From JAUZQZ01 sp964624255 (GTDB lineage Bacteria > Pseudomonadota > Zetaproteobacteria > Mariprofundales > Mariprofundaceae): DNA of 12,331 nucleotides. Below the pieces are notes generated by a model. The model had not been told where the DNA came from, did not search any database, and saw only the letters and a list, made by a program, of their open reading frames with translations. The DNA lies in NCBI GenBank assembly GCA_964624255.1, contig CAZUWV010000044.1:1-12331 (forward strand). The letters are read 5' to 3'. A program made the position numbers and the translations under genes. This document shows, piece after piece, positions 5,039 through 11,640 of the stretch. Position 1 is the stretch's first letter. Every line of letters starts with the position of its first letter.

Positions 5039-7663
5039 GTGAGCCGTCAAATCCAGATTACTCAAAACTCCCTGAAACCGGGGCGTTGGGTAAGATCCAC
5101 CTGCAAGATGTGTCTGCATTCCTGCACCAACCTCATCCATGTGACTGAAGACGGGATAGTCAACAAAATCGAAGGTGACCCGACCAACCCTTCGAACATG
5201 GGCAAGCTGTGCCCTAAGGGCAATGCGGCCATTCTGCGCCACTACGATCCCCAGCGCTTCAAACAGCCGTTGCGGCGTACCAATCCCGAGAAGGGTCCCG
5301 GAATCGATCCTAAGTGGGAGCCGATAAGTTGGGACGAGGCACTGGACATCTGCGGCCGGGAAATCGGCAAGTCATTGAAAGAGGATCCACGCAAGATTTT
5401 GCCTTCGCTTGAAGATTTCCAAAAATTTAATATTTGGACCTGGCCTCTCTCCTTCGGAAACTTCAATTGTTTCCAATCCGCCGGCACCATGTGCGGCGGA
5501 GCCTATCATCCGGCTAACGGCTACATTCATGCGGCGTTCGCGTCGATCAACGACGTTGACCACTGCGATTATTGGATAAACTGCGGTACCGGCGATGGTT
5601 TCTCCTCCCACCTGCATGGCGCCGCCGCCTCCTACCACATGGCCAACGCCCGGGTGGACCGGAACATGAAAGTGGTGACCGTGGAACCCCGCTTGTCAAC
5701 CTCCGCAGCAAAATCTGAGGAATGGGTGCCCATCAGACCAGCCACTGATCGCCAGTTTGCCCTGAGTCTGTGTCATGTGATAGTCGAAGAAGGGCTGTGC
5801 GATTATGTCTTCTTAAAGAAGGACACCAACGCCCCGTATCTGGTGGGGGAGGACGGCTATTTCCTACGTAATGCAGATGGTGATATCTGGGTCTGGGACG
5901 CCACCGACAATCAGGCCAAATTGTGGAACGATAAGACTATCGGCGATTTCGCGCTTGAAGGTGAGTATGAAGTTGGTGGCAGGAAATGTAAACCTGCCTT
6001 TCAGAAATTCAGAGACATCCTGGATCGCTGCAGCCCCGAGGAGATGGAAAAAATCACCACGGTGCCGGCAGAAGATACTCGGCGCATTGCCCGGGAATTT
6101 GCCCAGGCGGCCCAGATCGGCGCCACGATTGAGATTGATGGCCGCATCTTACCGTTGCGTCCCGCGGCCTTCAACTACTACCGCGGCGCCCAGGGCCGCA
6201 AGAAGGGTATGCAGGCTAACCACAGTTTCAAGATGGTGAATTTCATGGTGGGTAATATCGACACCCCCGGCGGTCACCTCGGCGTGAACCTGGATGAACA
6301 TATGATTGATTGGGTTCGCTGTAAGCCGGGTGATTGCGGCCAGATGCTGGGTGAACCCCACCAGCTGGGCCCGGTGCCGCCCTTGAGCTATCCGTCCAAC
6401 GAATACCATCTGTTCAGTTATTTTCCGGTCGGTGTCAACCCGCCTCACCTGAACCTGGTGGTTGCGGATGATCCGGATAAGTTCGGCATGGAATACAAGC
6501 CGGATGTGATGGTGATCTGCCACTCCAACCCACTGTGGGCCATGCAGGGTCCGCGGAAGAAGTGGATCGACTTTATGAAGTCCATGCGCTTTATCGTCGT
6601 CTCGGACATTATCCCAACCGAGACAACGGATTTCGCCGACGTCATTTTGCCCAGTCACGACGTGTTAGAGTCTTGGAACATGACCATGATCGAGCCGCCC
6701 TTTACCGAGGGTCAGTGCCTGCGCCAGCCAGCGGTGGAGCCACTGTACGATACCAAAAGCGAGGAGGATATCTTCTATGAACTTTCGAAGCGTCTCGGGC
6801 TGGTGGAGTCGTGGAATGGCGTCATCAACATGGTTTTAGGCTTCGACCAGAAGCCCGAACTGATGCTGCAGGGAGATAAAATCTACACTGACAAGGAAAT
6901 TGCCGAACTCAAAGGCAAGCTCTGGAACGGCAAGGATCTCGACTGGTATATCGAACATGGTCATTCCTCGACCAAGCGCCAGTCTAGGAAGGCTTACCGC
7001 CCCTGGGATGGTCTGCGCTTGAATTTCTACATCGAGGATTTGCTCAAGGTACGCGACGAGCTCAAGGCCGCGATGGTGGAGAAGGGCGTGCCCTTCGTTG
7101 ATGAGTGGTGTTGGGATGACTATCAACCCCTGCCGACGCCGGATCTGGATCCTATCCATTTAGAGCCGCCGGAGTACGATCTGTACGGTTTCTTTTTCAA
7201 GGACAGCCAGATTAACTTCGGCGAGAGCCTGAGCAATCCCTGGATCAAGGATATCGTTTACCGTGATCCGGTGCATACTTCTATCCTGTTGAATTCCAAA
7301 ACGATGGAGAGCAAGGGGCTTGTGAGCGGCGACATCATCAAACTTGAGTCCCCCCATGGCGGACCGATTTTCGGTCGTGTGTCCGGTGTGGAGACCATGC
7401 ACCCGGATGCGATCGGGGTTTCCAACTCGCTGTCACGCATGCGCAGCGAGAACAAGGCCGTGCGCCGCGGCGGTGGGCATTTCAACGACATGCTGCCTTA
7501 CAATCTGCTCAACACGGATGCAGTCACCGGTCAACCGGAAGGCGCATGCCGGGTGAAGTTAACCAGGCTGAATGACTGGCCGGAGTTCCTCAAGAAGGGC
7601 AATGAAAGCGACACGGTGTACGACGTAGTCGACCACATCGCCAAAGGCAAGGGGATACACTGA
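5039..7663 (+). CDS. Molybdopterin (bis-MGD) oxidoreductase catalytic subunit, DMSO reductase family
   Basis: The 874-residue protein is a complete DMSO-reductase-family catalytic subunit. The N-terminus has a CX2CX3CX28C motif (C22, C25, C29, C58) for one [4Fe-4S] cluster, followed by the typical LCPKGNA and WEPISWDEALD. The dinucleotide-binding C-terminal domain ends with HFNDMLPYNLLNTDAVTGQP. C152 in GTMCGGAYHPANGY aligns best with the position of the molybdenum ligand and is proposed as such. No twin-arginine signal peptide is present, so it is probably cytoplasmic, as in SoeABC sulfite dehydrogenase and unlike PsrA, PhsA or TtrA. The GTG start has GAGGAG about 6 bases before it. It is followed after 1 base by the ferredoxin subunit and then by the membrane subunit. 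It lacks the Cys/Sec-His of formate dehydrogenases. Substrate and direction are unknown. Confidence 0.93.
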   Translation: MSRQIQITQNSLKPGRWVRSTCKMCLHSCTNLIHVTEDGIVNKIEGDPTNPSNMGKLCPKGNAAILRHYDPQRFKQPLRRTNPEKGPGIDPKWEPISWDEALDICGREIGKSLKEDPRKILPSLEDFQKFNIWTWPLSFGNFNCFQSAGTMCGGAYHPANGYIHAAFASINDVDHCDYWINCGTGDGFSSHLHGAAASYHMANARVDRNMKVVTVEPRLSTSAAKSEEWVPIRPATDRQFALSLCHVIVEEGLCDYVFLKKDTNAPYLVGEDGYFLRNADGDIWVWDATDNQAKLWNDKTIGDFALEGEYEVGGRKCKPAFQKFRDILDRCSPEEMEKITTVPAEDTRRIAREFAQAAQIGATIEIDGRILPLRPAAFNYYRGAQGRKKGMQANHSFKMVNFMVGNIDTPGGHLGVNLDEHMIDWVRCKPGDCGQMLGEPHQLGPVPPLSYPSNEYHLFSYFPVGVNPPHLNLVVADDPDKFGMEYKPDVMVICHSNPLWAMQGPRKKWIDFMKSMRFIVVSDIIPTETTDFADVILPSHDVLESWNMTMIEPPFTEGQCLRQPAVEPLYDTKSEEDIFYELSKRLGLVESWNGVINMVLGFDQKPELMLQGDKIYTDKEIAELKGKLWNGKDLDWYIEHGHSSTKRQSRKAYRPWDGLRLNFYIEDLLKVRDELKAAMVEKGVPFVDEWCWDDYQPLPTPDLDPIHLEPPEYDLYGFFFKDSQINFGESLSNPWIKDIVYRDPVHTSILLNSKTMESKGLVSGDIIKLESPHGGPIFGRVSGVETMHPDAIGVSNSLSRMRSENKAVRRGGGHFNDMLPYNLLNTDAVTGQPEGACRVKLTRLNDWPEFLKKGNESDTVYDVVDHIAKGKGIH

Positions 7664-7664
7664 T

Positions 7665-8279
7665 ATGGCACGCATGGGAATGGTTTTTGACCTGAAGCGC
7701 TGCATTGGCTGCAACGCCTGTGTGGTCGCCTGTAAACAGGAAAACAGCTTGCCGGACGGTGTATTTTTTACACGCACACTGAGCGAGGAATACGGAGTAT
7801 ACCCGTCTGTGAAGCGGGTCTATATCCCCACTCTCTGTAATCAATGTGAGGATCCGCCCTGCCAAAAAGTCTGCCCCACCGGTGCGACTTATACGCGGGA
7901 CGACGGCATCGTTATGGTAGATGATAATCTGTGCATCGGCTGCGGCTCCTGTGCCGTGGCTTGCCCTTATGATGCCCGTAGCCAGGTGTCCAAGGATGCG
8001 CTTGAGAAGGGACTCTATGGCACAGGCGAACTCACGCCCTTCGAGGAGGATGGCTACAAGCGTTTCACTCCGGGCACCTTTATCAAATGCGACTTCTGCA
8101 GTCAGCGGGTGGACGCCGGTCTGGATCCGGCCTGCGTAGTGACCTGCCCCACCGATGCGCGCATTTTCGGTGATCTGGACGACCCCGACAGCAAGCCCAG
8201 CCGCCTGATCCGTGAGCGCAATGGCAGGGTGCCTTTGGCGGATAAGAACACCAAACCCAAGGTCTACTATATCGATTGA
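7665..8279 (+). CDS. Four-cluster ferredoxin-type electron-transfer subunit
   Basis: The 204-residue protein is the beta subunit of a DMSO-reductase-family complex (DmsB/PsrB/TtrB/SoeB type). All sixteen cysteines for four [4Fe-4S] clusters are visible: C13, C16, C19, C23; C58, C61, C66, C70; C90, C93, C96, C100; and C142, C145, C157, C161. It begins MARMGMVFDLKRCIGC with no signal peptide, which agrees with the catalytic subunit in placing the soluble part in the cytoplasm. It starts one base after the stop of the catalytic subunit, with AGGGG upstream, so the two are translationally coupled. It would pass electrons between the molybdenum site and the membrane subunit encoded next. Confidence 0.95.
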   Translation: MARMGMVFDLKRCIGCNACVVACKQENSLPDGVFFTRTLSEEYGVYPSVKRVYIPTLCNQCEDPPCQKVCPTGATYTRDDGIVMVDDNLCIGCGSCAVACPYDARSQVSKDALEKGLYGTGELTPFEEDGYKRFTPGTFIKCDFCSQRVDAGLDPACVVTCPTDARIFGDLDDPDSKPSRLIRERNGRVPLADKNTKPKVYYID

Positions 8280-8319
8280 GCACCGATTGTAACAAACACT
8301 TAACGGAGCGTGATTTAAA

Positions 8320-9216
8320 ATGTCCTCCAATCAGACAACGTTTTCCGGTGACAGCTTCAAGTTGGGATACCGGTTTCAAGGCTACTGGAATTTTCACATG
8401 GCCACCGCATTTTTCTTCGATGAGCTGGGGGCGGGGACATTTCTGGTCTCCATGTACTTTGGCTTCGTGCCTGGGATGGTGCTCGGCCTGATCTGCGTCG
8501 GAGTCGGCAAGCCCTATTTTCACCTGAGCCACATGGGCGTACCCATAAGGTCCTGGCGGGCCATTCTGCGTCCGGATCGTTCTTGGGTCAGCCGCGGTTT
8601 GATCGGTATCGCCGTGTTTGTGTCCTTCGGAGTACTGGTGGTGCTGGACGTCCTGTATGGCTGGAGCGGAGGCGGTATACTCGGAAAGCTGGTGCAATTA
8701 GTGGCGATCGCTGCTGCCTTGTTGGTGATGTCCTACCAGGGTTTTGCCATGTCCCATTCTTCGGCCATAGCACTTTGGAATTCCGGCTTGATACCGGTTT
8801 CCAGTATTGTGTACGCATTGACCAGCGGTGCCGCTGTGACCTTGGCCCTAAGCCTGTTTTTCAATGGAATCGATCCGGTACTGCTTAGCAAAGTGCTAAT
8901 CGTCCTTGTTGCTGCGACGTTGATGGTGCTGCTCAGCTTGTTGCACGCGGCCTATCATGGCACAGTGGGGGCGCGGCAATCTCTGGAGCTGTTGATCAGA
9001 GGCCGTTTCGCCAAGCCATTCCTTTTATTGGTCTTCGGCGTCGGGGTAGTGCTACCGATTCTGGTTCTGTGGTTCGGCGGCGCCTCCACCGTAAGCGGTC
9101 TGGTTGCAGCGGTTGGCGTAGTAGCCGGATTTTATACTTTTCGGCTCCTGATCTTTAAGGCAGGCGTCTATGAACCGCAAATAAGCTTGCTGCACAATCT
9201 CAAAAACAGTTACTAA
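8320..9216 (+). CDS. NrfD/PsrC-family quinone-interacting membrane subunit
   Basis: The 298-residue protein is highly hydrophobic, with about eight predicted transmembrane segments beginning near residue 26. It has the family landmarks FDELGAGTFLVSMYFG (33-48) and HLSHMGVPIRSWRAILRPDR (68-87), corresponding to the HLGRPxRxWRA and following SWxSRG of NrfD, PsrC and DmsC proteins. These subunits exchange electrons between a ferredoxin subunit and menaquinone or ubiquinone. The gene follows the ferredoxin gene by 40 bases and completes an alpha-beta-gamma complex. The order catalytic, ferredoxin, membrane matches PsrABC, PhsABC and SoeABC. With no export signal on the two soluble subunits, they would dock on the cytoplasmic face. 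Confidence 0.92.
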   Translation: MSSNQTTFSGDSFKLGYRFQGYWNFHMATAFFFDELGAGTFLVSMYFGFVPGMVLGLICVGVGKPYFHLSHMGVPIRSWRAILRPDRSWVSRGLIGIAVFVSFGVLVVLDVLYGWSGGGILGKLVQLVAIAAALLVMSYQGFAMSHSSAIALWNSGLIPVSSIVYALTSGAAVTLALSLFFNGIDPVLLSKVLIVLVAATLMVLLSLLHAAYHGTVGARQSLELLIRGRFAKPFLLLVFGVGVVLPILVLWFGGASTVSGLVAAVGVVAGFYTFRLLIFKAGVYEPQISLLHNLKNSY

Positions 9217-9301
9217 GGGGGGTATTGATTAGCTGACATCGGAAATCGAAAAGAACGGAGATTCAAGTTAAAATAGGCAAACATTAGTGTCGGTTAATCA
9301 A
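9211..9301 (+). repeat. Dispersed noncoding repeat, copy 2 (upstream of fdhD)
   Basis: This copy aligns with 2448-2539. The core GGGTATTGATTAGC-y-GACAT is at 9220-9239, with shared blocks around GAAAAGAACGG and AAAATAGG and a shared weaker end near GGTTAATCAA. It overlaps the last codon of the membrane subunit and ends 36 bases before the preferred fdhD start. The GTG at 9287 lies inside the repeat, which argues against using it as the fdhD start. Confidence 0.6.
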
Positions 9302-9337
9302 AATGTATTCTTTAGTAAGTCAAAAGGAACACGTTTC

Positions 9338-10201
9338 ATGAGACCGGGCATACGTCTAGTTCAAAGCCACCAACATCATGGCTCCGGGCAGCCGGTGGAG
9401 GAGGTACAGTGCCGAGTAATACAGGAAGACGCACTGACCATCGACGTAAAGAACGTCGGCACTTACACTCTGATGTGGACTCCTACAGATCAGGTGAAAG
9501 CGGGCAGGTACGTGGATGGAGACGGACTCATCAACGGCAGGGGCTCAGGAGCGCTGGCGCTGGCCACAGGCTTCGTATTCACCGAAGGTATTATTCAGGG
9601 GATGGAAGACATCCGTACCATGGCACTCTACGATAAGATTCCAGGTGTGGTACGCATGCAACTAAAGTCTCCAGAGGCCGTCGTAACCCGCCGGCGCAAT
9701 GTGGTCATGACCAGTTCCTGCGGTCTTTGCGGCAGTCGAGAAGTGGTGAAGAACAATACATTATGCTTGAACAAGGTGCCGGACCGGATGAGGCTCGATG
9801 CCCAGGGTTTCTCCCAACTCATGAAAGAGATGCTTTCGCATCAGGCTATTTTCTCCGAGACCGGCGGCGCCCATGCAGCTGCCATCTTCTCCGCCGACGG
9901 ACGGATCCATGCCATGGCTGAGGACCTTGGCCGGCACAATGCTCTGGATAAGGCTATCGGCGCTACTCTGCTGTCCGGTGGTGGATTCGAATGCAAAGGC
10001 GCGCTGCTCTCGAGCCGGCTTAGCCTGGAGATGGTTACCAAGGCAGTACGTGCTGGGTTGGAAATCGTTGCGGCAGTGAGCGCTCCCACGTCGTTGGCGA
10101 TAGAAGTGGCGGAGCGCTTTGGCGTTACATTATGTGGATTCGTGCGCGGCCAGCGGGCGACCGTGTTTACCCACTTTCACCGCATCGACCAGGTGGATTG
10201 A
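9338..10201 (+). CDS. fdhD: FdhD, sulfurtransferase for molybdoenzyme maturation
   Basis: The 287-residue protein matches FdhD along its length. In E. coli FdhD carries sulfur from the cysteine desulfurase IscS to the bis-MGD cofactor of formate dehydrogenase. The catalytic CxxC is visible as C128-G-L-C131 in TSSCGLCGS. Other landmarks are GAHAAAIF, EDLGRHNALDKAIG, and LSLEMVTKAVRAG leading to APTSLAIEVAE and GVTLCGFVRG near the end. The frame is open from a GTG at 9287, but ATG 9338 is preferred because AAAGGAAC lies just before it and the earlier start falls within a noncoding repeat. It follows the three molybdoenzyme genes, whose catalytic subunit is the only visible client. That subunit has a putative Cys ligand but no formate dehydrogenase signature, so the client relationship is inferred from position. 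Confidence 0.93.
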   Translation: MRPGIRLVQSHQHHGSGQPVEEVQCRVIQEDALTIDVKNVGTYTLMWTPTDQVKAGRYVDGDGLINGRGSGALALATGFVFTEGIIQGMEDIRTMALYDKIPGVVRMQLKSPEAVVTRRRNVVMTSSCGLCGSREVVKNNTLCLNKVPDRMRLDAQGFSQLMKEMLSHQAIFSETGGAHAAAIFSADGRIHAMAEDLGRHNALDKAIGATLLSGGGFECKGALLSSRLSLEMVTKAVRAGLEIVAAVSAPTSLAIEVAERFGVTLCGFVRGQRATVFTHFHRIDQVD

Positions 10202-10359
10202 CCTGGGGACCGGACCCATCCGATGCTCCGCTTCTTCGCTGGCAGTCAATCGCTCCACCTTCACGTGCAAGACGCTTTCAGGCATGCTTATTATTACGCT
10301 TGCACCGAAGTACTATGCCCGAGAGCGTGCGTAAAAGACACCAGATTTTAGAGAATAGC

Positions 10360-11043
10360 ATGACAGAATCACTTCCCATGATCACCATCATCGGGGCAAC
10401 TGGAAACCTTGGTTCCGGGATCGCCTATAAACTGGCCAGGGCCGGCTATTCCGTGATAATCGGTTCGCGTTCCGCGGAGAAGGCGGAGAAGGCCGCTGTC
10501 GTACTGACGGAGCGGGCTGGCCGTCCCGTCAAAGGAATGGAGAACGGTGCTGCCGCGGTGGCGGGTGATATCGTCATACTGACCGTGCCTTTTGCTAGCC
10601 ACCGAATCATGTTGGAGGCGGTCAGGGATGGCGTGCGGGGAAAGATATTCGTTGACGCCACAGTGCCCCTGGTGCCGCCCAGGGTGGCACGGGTGCAGTT
10701 GCCGGCGGACGGGCCGGTAGCTAAACAGGCACAGGAATTTCTCGGTGAGAGCGTGCGCGTGGTTTCTGCGTTCCAGAACATCGCTGCCGCCCACCTGCAG
10801 GATGACGAGCAGCACGCCGTCGACTGTGATGTGCTGGTCAGCGGCAACGATCCCAAGGCGCGCGAAGTTGTGGTGCAGTTGGCCGGAGCCATGGGCATGC
10901 GCGCCTGGCACGCCGGGGCTATCGATAACTCCTCTGTGGCTGAGGCTCTAACCTCGGTGTTGATTTTCCTCAACAAGCGCTACAAAATCGACGGTGCAGG
11001 TTTTCGTATCACAGGCGTTCCCGGCTCCGCCGAGGGCGCCTGA
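10360..11043 (+). CDS. npdG: NADPH-dependent F420 reductase (NADPH:F420 oxidoreductase) homologue
   Basis: The 227-residue protein fits the Fno/NpdG family, which transfers hydride between NADPH and the deazaflavin cofactor F420. The N-terminal Rossmann motif is ITIIGATGNLGSGIAYKLAR (8-27), followed by VIIGSRSAEKAEKAA (32-46), whose SR is the usual NADP 2'-phosphate contact. Later DATVPLVPPRV, VSAFQNIAA and IDNSSVAEALTSVLIFLNKR match family positions. An upstream in-frame start exists at 10132, but it lies within fdhD and adds 76 unlikely residues. ATG 10360 gives normal length, though its ribosome site (GAGA) is weak. It lies 158 bases after fdhD. Together with the LLM-type oxidoreductase at 346-1437 it suggests F420 use. 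No F420 biosynthesis gene is in the window, and some bacterial homologues may use other partners. Confidence 0.85.
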   Translation: MTESLPMITIIGATGNLGSGIAYKLARAGYSVIIGSRSAEKAEKAAVVLTERAGRPVKGMENGAAAVAGDIVILTVPFASHRIMLEAVRDGVRGKIFVDATVPLVPPRVARVQLPADGPVAKQAQEFLGESVRVVSAFQNIAAAHLQDDEQHAVDCDVLVSGNDPKAREVVVQLAGAMGMRAWHAGAIDNSSVAEALTSVLIFLNKRYKIDGAGFRITGVPGSAEGA

Positions 11044-11180
11044 AAGAGGTGGGTAGATGCAATAAAGATGCTGGCCGGCGGCGCAAATTATTCGAACATA
11101 TGACCATGTGGCCTGGCCTGAATTCAACTTGTAAGTGCAACACCTAAGGGATTGAAGTGAGCGAGGTAAAGTGGACCCTA
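11044..11180. other. Intergenic stretch after npdG
   Basis: No reading frame, RNA gene or convincing terminator was found between the npdG stop and the inverted-repeat arm. The last bases (from about 11172, TGGACCCTAATG) look like the tip of an IS3-family element, so the boundary between the metabolic genes and insertion-sequence DNA is probably near 11170. Confidence 0.5.
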
Positions 11181-11238
11181 ATGTCAAGACAGAAACATAC
11201 CGAGTTTAAGCTCTACATCCCATCTCACACGCAGCTGT
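11181..11238. repeat. Right arm of long inverted repeat (IS-end-like)
   Basis: This is the reverse complement of 1-55 with two substitutions and a 3-base insertion. The stretch just before it (11172-11180) completes a TGGACCCTAATGTCAAGACA-type end of the kind seen at IS3-family tips. The left copy lacks this tip. Whether it is the upstream or downstream end of the element cannot be settled from this window. Confidence 0.8.
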
Positions 11239-11293
11239 GCGGCGCTGCTCCGATGTTGCCATAGTTTCTGGTTTTTTATTGTCTCAAACCGCT

Positions 11294-11426
11294 AGTGCAA
11301 AACTATGCACTTTAGTGCAAGGCTTTAGCTCTATCATTTTACAAACGGTCGCGTAGCGACACATTGCAGTTTTAACGGGAGAACGACTTTCAGTCGTTCG
11401 TAAATAACCTATGGACTTTCAGTCCA
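11294..11426. repeat. Cluster of short hairpins
   Basis: Three hairpins with 3-base loops follow one another: GTCGC-GTA-GCGAC (11348-11360), GAACGACT-TTC-AGTCGTTC (11381-11399) and TGGACT-TTC-AGTCCA (11412-11426). The last two share the core GACT-TTC-AGTC. A fourth, AGTGCA/TGCACT with a 6-base loop, is at 11294-11311, and the 8-mer TAGTGCAA recurs at 11293 and 11313. The last hairpin contains the stop codon of the IS3 transposase fragment. Such hairpins occur at IS200/IS605 ends and in intergenic palindrome families; assignment is open. Confidence 0.6.
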
Positions 11427-11640
11427 CGATCATTGCGCCTCCGCCCTGGGCGCTCACATAAACCCGATCCGGGGTGCGGTTGGCGAGGGATTGGTGTGGA
11501 CGCTCGCCGTTGTAGAACCCGAAGTACTGCGTCAGGCCCAGTGTCAGTTCACCCATGGCGGCATATCCCCGCAGGTAGATGTCTTCATACTTGAGACTGC
11601 GCCAGAGCCGCTCGACGAAGATGTTGTCCAGCGCCCGGGC
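11419..11640 (-). pseudogene. IS3-family transposase 3' fragment, interrupted by IS256 element
   Basis: The minus strand encodes ALDNIFVERLWRSLKYEDIY, then GYAAMGELTLGLTQYFGFYN, then GERPHQSLANRTPDRVY and a GGGAMIVD end. This is the last part of an IS3 OrfB integrase core, including the catalytic Glu (VERLW), with the family's usual DN before it. Everything upstream, with both catalytic Asp residues, is missing. Homology stops near 11640, where the DNA switches to the left part of an IS256-family element, although the frame happens to stay open to 11745. It is better preserved than, and distinct from, the IS3 remnant at 4214-4625. The stop codon falls in a hairpin, and the C-terminus appears a little short. 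Confidence 0.8.

Noticed and set aside
5039..7663. Catalytic subunit as a formate dehydrogenase because of the adjacent fdhD
   Set aside because: The Cys/Sec-His signature expected at the formate dehydrogenase active site is absent; the candidate ligand C152 is followed by Gly-Gly.
5036..8697. Long minus-strand open frames opposite the molybdoenzyme genes (for example 7590-8330 and 6149-6658)
   Set aside because: They are exactly antisense to well-conserved coding sequence, and their translations show no recognisable domain.
9287..9337. GTG 9287 as the start of fdhD
   Set aside because: It lies in a noncoding repeat shared with the region before the porin and has no good ribosome-binding site, while ATG 9338 has AAAGGAAC before it.
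10132..10359. Extended N-terminus of the NADPH:F420 reductase homologue
   Set aside because: The 76 extra residues overlap fdhD, are Arg/Pro-rich and low in family resemblance. The Rossmann fold begins properly after ATG 10360.
11281..11426. CRISPR array or attC-like integron site in the repeat-rich stretch
   Set aside because: Repeats are short, unequal and self-complementary without constant spacers, and no cas or integrase gene is present.
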